Shown here in pieces: positions 16,921-25,079 of a stretch of DNA of 64,000 nt. The position numbers and the translations under genes were made by a program. Below the pieces are notes generated by a model, which was given only the letters and a program-made list of their open reading frames with translations, searched no databases and was not told where the DNA came from. How positions within the stretch are numbered: position 1 is the stretch's first letter; each line of letters opens with the position of its first letter. The DNA is from Pseudomonas sp. ANT_H12B (lineage in GTDB: Bacteria > Pseudomonadota > Gammaproteobacteria > Pseudomonadales > Pseudomonadaceae), in contig NZ_VOBI01000013.1 in assembly GCF_008369325.1 (NCBI RefSeq), forward strand, positions 102,146-166,145. Direction: 5' to 3'.

Positions 16921-17336
16921 AAACCCACCATTTGAAACTCCTGAGGCCATCACAGTTGGCGGTCAGCAGGAGCTTGCCACGTAGTCTACGTAATGAAGGT
17001 CCCGCGTCTTCCATTAGCGACGAGAAATCCCAGATGAGCGTTGAACTGAATGAGGAGGATATGCGCTTGGCGCTATTCGGCTCCCCAAAACAATCCGACC
17101 CCGTAGTACGCGCAAAGCCGCAGCCGAGTCCAACGCCCCGACTAAACTCTAAACCGCTATCACCGAAGCTGAGGGTGACACTGCACGTTACCAAGGACTT
17201 CGAAGGCGACGTGAGCGTGTTCATTTATGATGCGAACACGCTGAGTACTCTTATCGCGGAACAAGAGGCTAAAAAAGAAGCTAAAAAAAAGAAATTCAAA
17301 TATTTCGATGTGGTCTCGGTCAAACCCATCCAGTAA
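16917..17336 (+). CDS. hypothetical protein (139 aa) with basic C-terminus
   Basis: The ATG overlaps the preceding stop (ATGA). The N-terminal half is proline/serine-rich and probably disordered. The C-terminal half (KLRVTLHVTKDFEGDVSVFIYDANTL) looks like a small beta-rich domain, followed by a lysine run (EAKKEAKKKKFKYF). No family is recognised. Product-like amino-acid composition and the overlap favour a real gene. Confidence 0.5.
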   Translation: MKTHHLKLLRPSQLAVSRSLPRSLRNEGPASSISDEKSQMSVELNEEDMRLALFGSPKQSDPVVRAKPQPSPTPRLNSKPLSPKLRVTLHVTKDFEGDVSVFIYDANTLSTLIAEQEAKKEAKKKKFKYFDVVSVKPIQ

Positions 17337-17535
17337 CTATCGTGTCGTTAAAGAGCGTGCTTCATTGCACTGCTCTTGCTCCCTATGCAATACCACTGAC
17401 CAGCCAGTTGTTTTCTTGCAGACATTCGTTTGCATGTAACTTGACCAGTATGCGCCGTAATAGGGACTGGCTGATAAAGTCCAAAAGCAACAACTCCAGC
17501 AGTATTAAAAAATACTCGGTTTTTTGAACAAGCGG
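17337..17535. other. intergenic stretch with no supported gene
   Basis: Short open frames on both strands have no ribosome site or family signature. Nothing is recognised here. Confidence 0.4.
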
Positions 17536-17808
17536 ATGGGGAACTCCACAACACTACATCCGGAATATTTCCGCTATCGCTATCCCATTTTGGTTAGCGG
17601 CGACCGCCTTCCGGGTACAGCTATTACCGCATCCCAACTTGACCGCGGTCACTGCTTGAATCATATAAAGCTGTGTGATGGTCAGATTGGTCAGGTGAGC
17701 CAAAAATCTAAACGATCTCGGTTCGACTTCACTGTGACGATGCATCGAGAACTGATTTCAGCTCCTGAGCATGCGCACTTTCAGGTGTGGATTCGTGCTG
17801 CTGGTTAA
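17536..17808 (+). CDS. small hypothetical protein (90 aa)
   Basis: The frame opens at ATG 17536, and a TTG at 17524 is also in frame. The product (NSTTLHPEYFRYRYPILVSGDRLPGT...HAHFQVWIRAAG) is probably soluble. I do not recognise a family, and the ribosome site (AAGCGG) is poor. It lies upstream of the oprD promoter. Confidence that it is expressed is low. Confidence 0.35.
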   Translation: MGNSTTLHPEYFRYRYPILVSGDRLPGTAITASQLDRGHCLNHIKLCDGQIGQVSQKSKRSRFDFTVTMHRELISAPEHAHFQVWIRAAG

Positions 17809-17906
17809 GAGAATTCCTGAGAAAAGCCCTAGTAAAGGTAGAGCCACCCATCGGTTGGGGGCATGCCGCAAAAGTTAATTTTGAAAAAACAGGCGAACAT
17901 TACAGA

Positions 17907-17938
17907 ATTGTAATTTTTCAATCATCTCCCCGTTATCT
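17907..17938 (+). promoter_or_regulatory. TGTAAT-type metal-regulon promoter upstream of oprD
   Basis: ATTGTAATTTTTCAATCATC (17907-17926) is followed about 7 bp later by a -10-like TTATCT. The 20-mer closely matches sites upstream of czcC, of the czcC remnant, and of the region at 19435. It is probably the box of CzcR or a CopR-like response regulator; the regulator assignment is inference. Confidence 0.6.
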
Positions 17939-18048
17939 TCAAATTGCAACGATACAAGTCGGCGGCGATACGGGAGCAGAAACTGCTCCCGTAAACAATA
18001 ATTCCAGCCGAAGAGCTTTCTAGTTCTGCCGAACCTAAGGAGTGATTA

Positions 18049-19374
18049 ATGGATAACAATACGAAATTTTCGATGGCCGCTTTGGCGTTGGTTGTCAGTT
18101 CTGGGCCTTCTATAGTGTTTGCGGAGGAAAAGACTGGGGGGTTTATCGAAGACAGCAGCCTTACCGTGCTCAATCGAAATTTCTACTTCAATCGTGATCA
18201 TCGTAACGGTCAATCAAGCCCCACGGGCAATGGCTACTCCGAAGCTTGGTCGCATGCGATTATCAGTAAGTTCGAATCCGGGTTTACCCAAGGCTCTGTA
18301 GGCGTGGGCGTCGACGCTTTCGCGATGATCGGTTTGAAGCTTGATACGGGTGACGGTCGTAACGGCGGTCGTAGTTCATTCGATGTGCTACCTGTCAATG
18401 GCGACGGCGAAGCACGAGATGAATACACGAAAGTCGGTGGCGCGGCAAAAGTTCGCGCTTTTGACACTGTGGTGAAAGTAGGTGATGTATTTCCCGCCAA
18501 CCCTGTCGTGGCTTCTGGCGACTCAAGGCTTTTACCGGAAAGTTTCCGTGGTGTGACCGCTACCAATACCAGCATCGAAGGGCTGACAGTTCAGGGTGGT
18601 CGCCTGCATGCTATGAGTCAACCAGTCTCCAGCAATATGCGCGACAACTTCGCAACCTTCTATGCAGGCCCAGTTAACTCACCTTGGGTCGGCTATTTTG
18701 GTGGCGACTACAATGTGAATAAGAATATTATCGTTAGTCTTTACTCCAGTCGTCTCAAAGACGCCTGGAATCAATACTATGCTGGCACCGGGTTGAACTA
18801 CTCCTTGTCTGATGAGCTTTCCGTATTCGGCGGTGTGAATTACTACAAGGCCGTTGACGAAGGGAAAAAACTGCTGGGCGAGTTCGACAACAATATTTGG
18901 AGCGCTAAGGTTGGCGTGAAGTATGGCGCACACTCACTTGCACTTTCTCACCAGCGAAATAATGGTAACGACGACTTCGACTACCTGCGTCAGTCGGATT
19001 CCATCTTTCTCGACAACTCAATCCAGTACAGCGACTTCAACTCGCCAAAAGAACGTTCATGGATGGTGCGTTACGACCTCGACATGAGCTCGTATGGTGT
19101 ACCTGGCTTGTCGTTTATGACACGTTATGGTCGTGGCACCGACGCTGACTACTCCAACGCCAACGCCACATACATGCGGCGCGATGCGGATGGAAACCCG
19201 TTGACCGATCAGAAACGTTGGGAGCGCGACATCGAAGTAAAATACGTCGTTCAGACAGGCTCCTTGAAAGATATGTCCTTTCGCTTGCGACAAATGAACA
19301 CCCGTGCAACCGCGTTTGAGTCTGATTTGGATGAAGTCCGTGTGATCGTTGAGTACCCACTAGCGATTCTGTAA
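18049..19374 (+). CDS. OprD-family outer-membrane porin
   Basis: This is a substrate-specific beta-barrel porin of the Pseudomonas OprD family. The 441-aa protein starts with a signal peptide (cleavage likely after VFA in SGPSIVFAEE). It shows the family hallmarks GFIEDSSLTVLNRNFYFNRD, GLKLDTGDGR and KVGDVFPANPVV, and the barrel's final strand ends in a hydrophobic residue (YPLAIL). The ATG lies behind TAAGGAGTG. Its promoter carries the TGTAAT box shared with the czc genes, suggesting co-regulation by metals, as is known for OprD porins and CzcRS in P. aeruginosa. A truncated paralogue is at 63413. Confidence 0.93.
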   Translation: MDNNTKFSMAALALVVSSGPSIVFAEEKTGGFIEDSSLTVLNRNFYFNRDHRNGQSSPTGNGYSEAWSHAIISKFESGFTQGSVGVGVDAFAMIGLKLDTGDGRNGGRSSFDVLPVNGDGEARDEYTKVGGAAKVRAFDTVVKVGDVFPANPVVASGDSRLLPESFRGVTATNTSIEGLTVQGGRLHAMSQPVSSNMRDNFATFYAGPVNSPWVGYFGGDYNVNKNIIVSLYSSRLKDAWNQYYAGTGLNYSLSDELSVFGGVNYYKAVDEGKKLLGEFDNNIWSAKVGVKYGAHSLALSHQRNNGNDDFDYLRQSDSIFLDNSIQYSDFNSPKERSWMVRYDLDMSSYGVPGLSFMTRYGRGTDADYSNANATYMRRDADGNPLTDQKRWERDIEVKYVVQTGSLKDMSFRLRQMNTRATAFESDLDEVRVIVEYPLAIL

Positions 19375-19380
19375 TACCTG

Positions 19381-19416
19381 AACGGGATAATTCGTTCCTC
19401 ACGAATATCCCGTTTT
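19381..19416 (+). terminator. terminator after oprD
   Basis: AACGGGATA...TATCCCGTT with a second inner stem TCGT/ACGA ends in TTTTCG, right after the oprD stop. Confidence 0.75.
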
Positions 19417-19434
19417 CGCTAGAAAGATTTCAAA

Positions 19435-19466
19435 AATGTAATTTTTCAATCATCTTCATGTTAACT
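19435..19466 (+). promoter_or_regulatory. TGTAAT-type promoter with no downstream ORF
   Basis: AATGTAATTTTTCAATCATC (19435-19454) is nearly identical to the oprD box at 17907. A -10-like TTAACT follows at the same spacing, at about 19461. It points rightward into a stretch with no coding frame that ends in a strong terminator. Confidence 0.55.
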
Positions 19467-19472
19467 TGAATT

Positions 19473-19655
19473 GCTTATAGTGAGTGGGAGTTAATAGGAA
19501 TCTAGCTAGCGCATCTGGTTGGAGTCCTACAGACAAGTAGCTAGTATGTGAAAATCTGAAACTCATCGCTGTTCAGTTAAAAGCTCCAAGCTCACCTTTA
19601 GAAGCTCCTTTGGAAAAAGGTGAATTTTTAAGACGTCCCTCGGGGCGTCTTTTTT
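19473..19655 (+). ncRNA. candidate metal-responsive small RNA
   Basis: A promoter-like box lies at 19435-19466. An 8-bp stem TCACCTTT / AAAGGTGA lies at 19592-19623, followed at once by a GC-rich terminator hairpin GACGTCCC/GGGGCGTC with a T6 run (19630-19655). The span of about 180 nt has no open frame (the ATG near 19544 is followed directly by TGA). The layout is that of a stand-alone sRNA gene in the same regulon as oprD and czc. The transcription start is inferred, not seen. Confidence 0.45.
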
Positions 19656-19683
19656 ATGCCCGTTAAAACACGAGCATATAAAA

Positions 19684-19722
19684 AACGCCCGATACCTCTA
19701 AGTATTGAGGTTAATCGAGCGT
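19684..19722 (-). terminator. terminator of the 19752 gene
   Basis: Read on the - strand, AACGCTCGAT..ACCTC pairs with GAGGT..ATCGGGCGTT and is followed by a T-run. It lies 30 bp after the stop of the DUF2790 gene. Confidence 0.75.
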
Positions 19723-19751
19723 TATAAATCCCTCTGACAGCAGCATAGCTG

Positions 19752-20084
19752 CTAGCCGCCTCGTTTACGACACTCTCCAGCCACAGTGTACCTAATTGTA
19801 TTTAGCTGTCCTTTTGAATCTTCATAGGTCATTGCGGCGGGCACCACTGCGCAGACTTTTGCAGGCCGCACCACACTGATAACCTTCACAACATCCACCT
19901 TCATCCCGTACTCGTATTCTTTCGACACAGGGGCGCTTTTCCCCTGGCTAATTGCATACTGCTCCATGGCTTTAGCATTCGCCACCATCATCTTTTCAAA
20001 GGCTTTGTCTCCTCCCCCTTCCGCCAGTACGAGAGAGGATAACGTCAGAGCTCCAGCGAAAGTAATAATACTCATGAACTTCAT
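19752..20084 (-). CDS. DUF2790-family small periplasmic protein
   Basis: The 110-aa protein has a clear signal peptide (MKFMSIITFAGALTLSSLVLA, cleavage before EGGGD) and the family pattern EGGGDKAFEKMM...AMEQYAISQGK...YGMKVDVVKVISV...CAVVPAAMTYEDSKGQLNTIRY. Such proteins occur next to copper/zinc-responsive genes in Pseudomonas; their biochemical role is not established. Paralogues are at 20227 (short), 31441 and 62860. A divergent form of the TGTAAT box (20142-20163) lies upstream. Confidence 0.82.
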   Translation of the reverse strand: MKFMSIITFAGALTLSSLVLAEGGGDKAFEKMMVANAKAMEQYAISQGKSAPVSKEYEYGMKVDVVKVISVVRPAKVCAVVPAAMTYEDSKGQLNTIRYTVAGECRKRGG

Positions 20085-20176
20085 ATTTAGTACCTCATAT
20101 ATTAACTGTTACAAGGATATCAATTCGAACATTGCGATGGCGTGGCGGCTAGGTTACGAATGTGTAATAAAGCCGT

Positions 20177-20213
20177 AAAAAAAACCGCCGCCGGAAGCCG
20201 GAAGCGGTTTTTT
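20177..20213 (-). terminator. terminator of the 20227 gene
   Basis: AAAACCGC...GCGGTTTT encloses a GCCGGAAGCCGG core, with T-runs on both sides. It lies directly after the small gene's stop, read on the - strand. Confidence 0.8.
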
Positions 20214-20226
20214 ATACGCAGTACTA

Positions 20227-20424
20227 CTACATTTTACCTGTCTCATCTTTAGCATCACTTGAAACCACGGGAACGCTCTTCCCTTCTCTAGCAACATATG
20301 CCTCCATTGCCACATCTCGCGCCGCCATCATTTTTTCGAAGGTTCTGTCCCCCCCACCTTCGGCTAAAGCAACTGAAGAAAGGATTAAAGCACCCGCAAG
20401 AGCGCAGATTTGAGCAATTTTCAT
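20227..20424 (-). CDS. short DUF2790/PtrA-like periplasmic protein (65 aa)
   Basis: The signal peptide (MKIAQICALAGALILSSVALA) is followed by EGGGDRTFEKMMAARDVAMEAYVAREGKSVPVV, matching the N-terminal half of the 110-aa paralogue next door. It then ends early. The length resembles PtrA of P. aeruginosa, a small copper-inducible periplasmic protein. It could be a genuine short family member or a truncated one. It has its own promoter box (20481-20500) and terminator, which favours a real gene. Confidence 0.75.
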   Translation of the reverse strand: MKIAQICALAGALILSSVALAEGGGDRTFEKMMAARDVAMEAYVAREGKSVPVVSSDAKDETGKM

Positions 20425-20480
20425 ACTGACACCTCATATAGTTAACGCTAGTAGGGTATCAATTCGAACCTATCAACACG

Positions 20481-20500
20481 GTGGCGCCAAGATTACAGAT
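20481..20500 (-). promoter_or_regulatory. TGTAAT-type box upstream of the 65-aa gene
   Basis: On the - strand the sequence is ATCTGTAATCTTGGCGCCAC, sharing the TGTAATnTT core. It is followed by GTGTTGATAGGTTCGAATTG, which recurs in part upstream of czcC (TTGATAGGTGCG). Confidence 0.45.
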
Positions 20501-20520
20501 TCGTTATGTAGCTCACATAA

Positions 20521-20555
20521 AAAAGCCCACTATCGAATCTCGATAGTGGGCTTTT
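20521..20555 (-). terminator. terminator of the czcCBA operon
   Basis: The perfect 15-bp stem AAAAGCCCACTATCG / CGATAGTGGGCTTTT with a 5-nt loop lies 12 bp after the czcA stop. Confidence 0.92.
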
Positions 20556-20567
20556 AAAACTAAAGAA

Positions 20568-23500
20568 TTATACGGCTTCTATTTTATCGTCTTCGGCTTC
20601 TTCCTCGTCTCGGCGGTGCGCCCATTGATAAAGCGCAGGCAATATCAGCAGGGTCAACGCAGTTGAGGATAGGATGCCCCCGATCACCACGGTAGCCAGG
20701 GGTCTCTGGACCTCTGCCCCCGTTCCGGTGGCCAGTGCCATCGGAATAAAGCCAAGAGAGGCCACCAGAGCTGTCATCAACACTGGGCGCAACCGGGTAA
20801 GAGCCCCTTCATTGATTGCGGAACTCAACGAATGTCCTTCCTCCCGAAGATTGCGGATGAACGCAATCATCACCAGACCATTCAGCACCGCCACGCCCGA
20901 CAACGCGATGAAACCAACACCTGCCGAGATCGACAGCGGGATGTCTCGGAGCCATAAAGCCATGACTCCCCCCGTCAACGCGAATGGAATACCGGTGAAC
21001 ACCAATAGGCCATCCTTGAGGTTGTTGAACATCATGAACAAGAGTGCGAACACCAAGAGCAGGGCCACTGGGACTACAATCTGTAGTCGCTTGGCAGCGG
21101 ATTGGAGCTGCTCGAACTGTCCTCCCCAGTTGGTCCAGTAACCGGCCGGGATCTGCACTTCTTTATCAATGGCGCTACTGGCCTCCTGTACAAATGAGCC
21201 GATATCACGCCCACGCACGTTAGCGCTGACGATCACCAGACGTTTGCCGTTTTCACGACTGACCTGGTTAGGTCCCAACACTAGATCGAGGCTAGCCACC
21301 TCTGAAAGAGCAATAAACCCGATCTGATCGGCATTGGTGTTAAGCAGCGCCGGTACCGGGATTAGCAGTGTGGACAATCCCTCGAGATCCTTACGCATGG
21401 CGTCGGATAAACGCACCACCATGTCGAATCGGCGGTCTCCCTCATACATCGTACCGGCTTGACGACCACCGACCGCCACCGCAATGGTGTCTTGTACGTC
21501 GCCAACGTTCAGTCCGTAACGGGCGGCTTTGTCACGGTCGATGTTGATGGTCAGTACCGGCAGTCCCGACGTTTGCTCGACTTTGACCTCGGAGGCACCA
21601 TTGATCTTCTGCATGGACGCGGCAATTTTTGCAGCGGTGCTGTTAAGCACCGCCATGTCATCACCGAAGACCTTGACCGCCACATCACTGCGCACGCCTG
21701 AAATCAGCTCGTTAAAACGCAATTGAATAGGCTGAGAAAGCTCATAGTTGCTTCCGGGCATTCCGGCTGTAGCTTTTTGGATATCAGCTACCAACGCCTC
21801 TCTGGATTTATTCGGATCAGGCCATTGATTCTTCGGCTTGAGCATCACGTAGCTGTCAGAGATGTTTGGTGGCATTGGGTCTGAGGCAATTTCTGCTGTA
21901 CCAGTACGAGCAAACATCCGCTTGACCTCCGGTACCTTTGCTAACACAAGTCTTTCCAGACGTTGCTGCATTTCTACCGATTGCGTCAGGCTGGTTCCTG
22001 GTACACGCAGTGCTTGCAACGCGAAATCCCCTTCACTGAGGCTCGGCACAAACTCGCTGCCCATTCGACTGGCGACCACACCGCACACCGCGATAACGGC
22101 TAGTGCTATGGCGAATGCCATTGATCGATGGCCCATGACCCATTCTAGCGCTGGCGCATACACCCGACGGGCGCCACGCATGATGATGTTCTCTTCTTCC
22201 TTGACCTTACCGGTGACGAACATCGCAATCGCCGCCGGGACAAAGGTCACCGACAACAGCATCGCGCCGAGCAAGGCAATCACCACAGTAAACGCCATCG
22301 GGTGAAACATTTTTCCTTCGACGCCGGTGAGGGCAAAAATCGGTAGGTACACGACCATGATGATCAACTGGCCGAAAATCAGCGGTCGGCGTGCTTCCTT
22401 GGCCGCCGCGAACACTTCGTGAAAGCGTTCGGAGCGGGTGAGGATGCGTCCGTGGTGTTGCTGTGCATGGGCCAGACGACGGATGGCGTTTTCGACAATG
22501 ACCACCGCGCCATCAACGATGATGCCAAAGTCCAACGCTCCGAGGCTCATCAGGTTGGCGCTGACCTTGTTGGTAAACATGCCAGTGAATGTGAATAGCA
22601 TCGCGAGCGGGATCACCATGGCAGTAATCAGAGCCGCGCGAATGTTGCCAAGGAACAGGAACAGAATCGCGATCACCAGGATCGCACCTTCAATCAAGTT
22701 CTTCTTAACGGTGGCAATTGCCTTGTCCACCAAATTGGTACGGTCATAGACGGTGACTGCCACCACCCCTTTTGGCAGTGAGCGGTTGATTTGCTCAAGC
22801 TTGCTAGCAACGGCTTGGGCCACGGTGCGGCTATTCTCACCGATCAGCATGAACACTGTGCCGAGCACCACTTCACGACCGTTTTCGGTCGCTGCCCCCG
22901 TGCGCAATTCACGGCCGATGTCCACGGTTGCGACGTTCTTGACACGGATGGGCGTACCGTCGACGTTGGCCATGACGATATTGGCGATATCTTCGGTGGT
23001 CGCTACTTGGCCAGGTGCGCGAATCAGTAACTGTTCGCCACTGTGCTCGATGTAACCGGCACCGACGTTGGCGTTGTTGCGCTCCAGCGCTGTAACAAGG
23101 TCAGTCAGCGTAAGCTTGTAAGCCGCCAAGCGTTTTGGATCGGGCGCAATCTGGTACTCCTTGGCGAACCCGCCAATGGTATTGATTTCGGCGACCCCGG
23201 GAACATTGCGCAGCTGAGGCTTGATGATCCAGTCTTGGATCACCCTCAGGTCGGTCGGCGTATAGGGACTGCCGTCCTCCTTGACGGCACCTTCTTCAGC
23301 CTCGACCGTCCACAGGAAAATTTCACCCAGACCGGTTGAGATCGGCCCCATGACGGCTTCCACCCCCTCGGGTAGTTGCTCCTTGGCCACCTGCAACCGT
23401 TCGTTGACCAATTGTCGGGCGAAGAACAGGTCAGTGCCTTCCTTGAAGATCACTGTGACTTGCGACAAACCCGAGCGTGACAGCGAGCGAGTTTGTTCTA

Positions 23501-23735
23501 GAGCCGGCAAACCAGCCATTGCAGTTTCGATGGGAAACGTGATGCGCTGCTCGGTTTCCAGTGGTGAAAAACCTGCTGCCCCTGTGTTGATTTGCACCTG
23601 GACGTTGGTGATATCGGGAACGGCGTCGATCGGCAGCTTCTGGTAGCTGGCTATCCCGAGGCCGGCCATGAGGAGAACCGCGAGCAGCACGATGATGCGC
23701 TGCTCGATGGCAAATTGGATCAGGCGTTCGAACAT
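20568..23735 (-). CDS. czcA: CzcA, heavy-metal RND efflux pump
   Basis: CzcA is the inner-membrane proton-driven pump of a tripartite Co/Zn/Cd exporter. The 1055-aa length is typical of HME-RND proteins. The order is N-terminal helix (FAIEQRIIVLLAVLLMAGLG), porter domain 1, a cluster of helices with DFGIIVDGAVVIVEN (the proton-relay acidic pattern of the CzcA family in TM4), porter domain 2 and a second helix cluster ending in an acidic tail (RRDEEEAEDDKIEAV). It is the last gene of czcCBA and is separated from czcB by 26 bp. Whether the spectrum is Zn/Cd/Co or includes others cannot be told from sequence alone. Confidence 0.95.
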   Translation of the reverse strand: MFERLIQFAIEQRIIVLLAVLLMAGLGIASYQKLPIDAVPDITNVQVQINTGAAGFSPLETEQRITFPIETAMAGLPALEQTRSLSRSGLSQVTVIFKEGTDLFFARQLVNERLQVAKEQLPEGVEAVMGPISTGLGEIFLWTVEAEEGAVKEDGSPYTPTDLRVIQDWIIKPQLRNVPGVAEINTIGGFAKEYQIAPDPKRLAAYKLTLTDLVTALERNNANVGAGYIEHSGEQLLIRAPGQVATTEDIANIVMANVDGTPIRVKNVATVDIGRELRTGAATENGREVVLGTVFMLIGENSRTVAQAVASKLEQINRSLPKGVVAVTVYDRTNLVDKAIATVKKNLIEGAILVIAILFLFLGNIRAALITAMVIPLAMLFTFTGMFTNKVSANLMSLGALDFGIIVDGAVVIVENAIRRLAHAQQHHGRILTRSERFHEVFAAAKEARRPLIFGQLIIMVVYLPIFALTGVEGKMFHPMAFTVVIALLGAMLLSVTFVPAAIAMFVTGKVKEEENIIMRGARRVYAPALEWVMGHRSMAFAIALAVIAVCGVVASRMGSEFVPSLSEGDFALQALRVPGTSLTQSVEMQQRLERLVLAKVPEVKRMFARTGTAEIASDPMPPNISDSYVMLKPKNQWPDPNKSREALVADIQKATAGMPGSNYELSQPIQLRFNELISGVRSDVAVKVFGDDMAVLNSTAAKIAASMQKINGASEVKVEQTSGLPVLTINIDRDKAARYGLNVGDVQDTIAVAVGGRQAGTMYEGDRRFDMVVRLSDAMRKDLEGLSTLLIPVPALLNTNADQIGFIALSEVASLDLVLGPNQVSRENGKRLVIVSANVRGRDIGSFVQEASSAIDKEVQIPAGYWTNWGGQFEQLQSAAKRLQIVVPVALLLVFALLFMMFNNLKDGLLVFTGIPFALTGGVMALWLRDIPLSISAGVGFIALSGVAVLNGLVMIAFIRNLREEGHSLSSAINEGALTRLRPVLMTALVASLGFIPMALATGTGAEVQRPLATVVIGGILSSTALTLLILPALYQWAHRRDEEEAEDDKIEAV

Positions 23736-23761
23736 GAGAACCTTCTCGTGGAAGTGGCGGA

Positions 23762-24991
23762 TCAGTGGGCGTGTTCAGCCGAGGCTTTACCCAGTTCTGA
23801 TTTCAGAATGAAACTGCCGGCAGCGGCGACTTGAACACCGGGCTCCAGGCCCTCCGTGATCTCGACCAGACCCGCCGAACGGCCACCTGTCTCCACTGGC
23901 TGAGCTTTAAACCCGTCGTCCGTTCGAACGAAAACAGTTTGCTTGTCCTCGACCGTCTGGATAGCCGCTTCTGGTACTGCGACCTTTGTTTGCCGAGTAT
24001 CAGTGTCAACCTGCACGGTCACGAATAGCCCGGGACGCCATGCACCTTGTGGATTGGCCAAGGTCACGCGGACCGTGGCTGTACGAGTTTGCTCGCCCAA
24101 CAAACTGCCGACATAGGCCACGGTTCCAGTGACTTCGGCATTCAGTTCCGACGCACTGACCGTGACCGACTTGCCCACCAGTACCTTGTTTAAATCCTTT
24201 GGCGAGACACCAAAGGTCACCCACACACGCGACAAGTCGGAGAGGGTGAAGGCATTAGTGGTTTCGCTGACAACCTCACCGAGGCCCAAGTGTTTCTCAA
24301 CGACAACCCCGTCAAACGGCGCACGCAATTCATATCGGTTACCCCCGCTGGTGACCGAGCTGCCACTGAGTACGCTGATTTTTTGTCGAGCATTGCTGAG
24401 GGCGATTTCGGCTTCTTGCAAAGCTTGGCGGGCTTGCAGGAAATCCTGTTCGGCAGAGATTTTGTCCTGCCATAACTGTCGCTCTCGCTCGTAGGTAGTA
24501 CGGGCCAACTCAAGACGACGTTGCGCCGCGGCTTGTTCACTACGCTGATCAGAAATTTGTTGGCTGGCGATCACGGCCAGCAACTGGCCTTTTTTCACCG
24601 GTTGACCAAGATTGACATGGACCGACTCGACGACACCGGGTACACGGGGCACCACATGCGCAGTGCGGTCTTCATCAAAACGGATTTCTCCAGGAAAGGG
24701 CAATGAAAGGCTAATACTCTGCGCCTTGGCTTCGACCAACTGGATGCCGGCTGAGCTGATCTGCTCTTCGCTCAGAGTCAAGTGACCTTCTTCCGCTTCG
24801 CCTTCGGCGTGTTCGCCCTCGGCCGATTTTTTTCCAGTAGTTTCATCGCCGTGATCGTCATGGCCTTTGCCCTCCTGAGCCTGAGCCTGAGCCTCGGCTG
24901 AGGGCACCGATGGGCTGCCCATCCACAACGAGCCGATGCCTATACCCACCGTCAAGGTCAGTGCAGTGACGAGAATTAGTTTTTTATCCAT
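23762..24991 (-). CDS. czcB: CzcB, periplasmic adaptor (membrane fusion protein)
   Basis: This HlyD-type adaptor connects CzcA to CzcC. The frame is open to 25024, but the ATG at 24991 (MDKKLILVTALTLTVGIGIG), with AGGGA upstream, begins the signal/anchor helix. A His/Asp/Glu-rich stretch follows (GHDDHGDETTGKK...EGEHAEGEAEEGH), a likely metal-binding segment seen in CzcB proteins. The lipoyl halves (VPRVPGVVESVHVNLGQPVKKGQLL and RAPFDGVVVEKHLGLGEVV) enclose an alpha hairpin (residues about 150-210). The product is about 409 aa. Confidence 0.94.
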   Translation of the reverse strand: MDKKLILVTALTLTVGIGIGSLWMGSPSVPSAEAQAQAQEGKGHDDHGDETTGKKSAEGEHAEGEAEEGHLTLSEEQISSAGIQLVEAKAQSISLSLPFPGEIRFDEDRTAHVVPRVPGVVESVHVNLGQPVKKGQLLAVIASQQISDQRSEQAAAQRRLELARTTYERERQLWQDKISAEQDFLQARQALQEAEIALSNARQKISVLSGSSVTSGGNRYELRAPFDGVVVEKHLGLGEVVSETTNAFTLSDLSRVWVTFGVSPKDLNKVLVGKSVTVSASELNAEVTGTVAYVGSLLGEQTRTATVRVTLANPQGAWRPGLFVTVQVDTDTRQTKVAVPEAAIQTVEDKQTVFVRTDDGFKAQPVETGGRSAGLVEITEGLEPGVQVAAAGSFILKSELGKASAEHAH

Positions 24992-25079
24992 GGAAACTCC
25001 CTGCGCAGCCCAGTCGGCAGTCACGGATTACCGTGGTATTGCGATGCTGAGCAGCGGTAAAAAAAGCGTTATATGAAAT

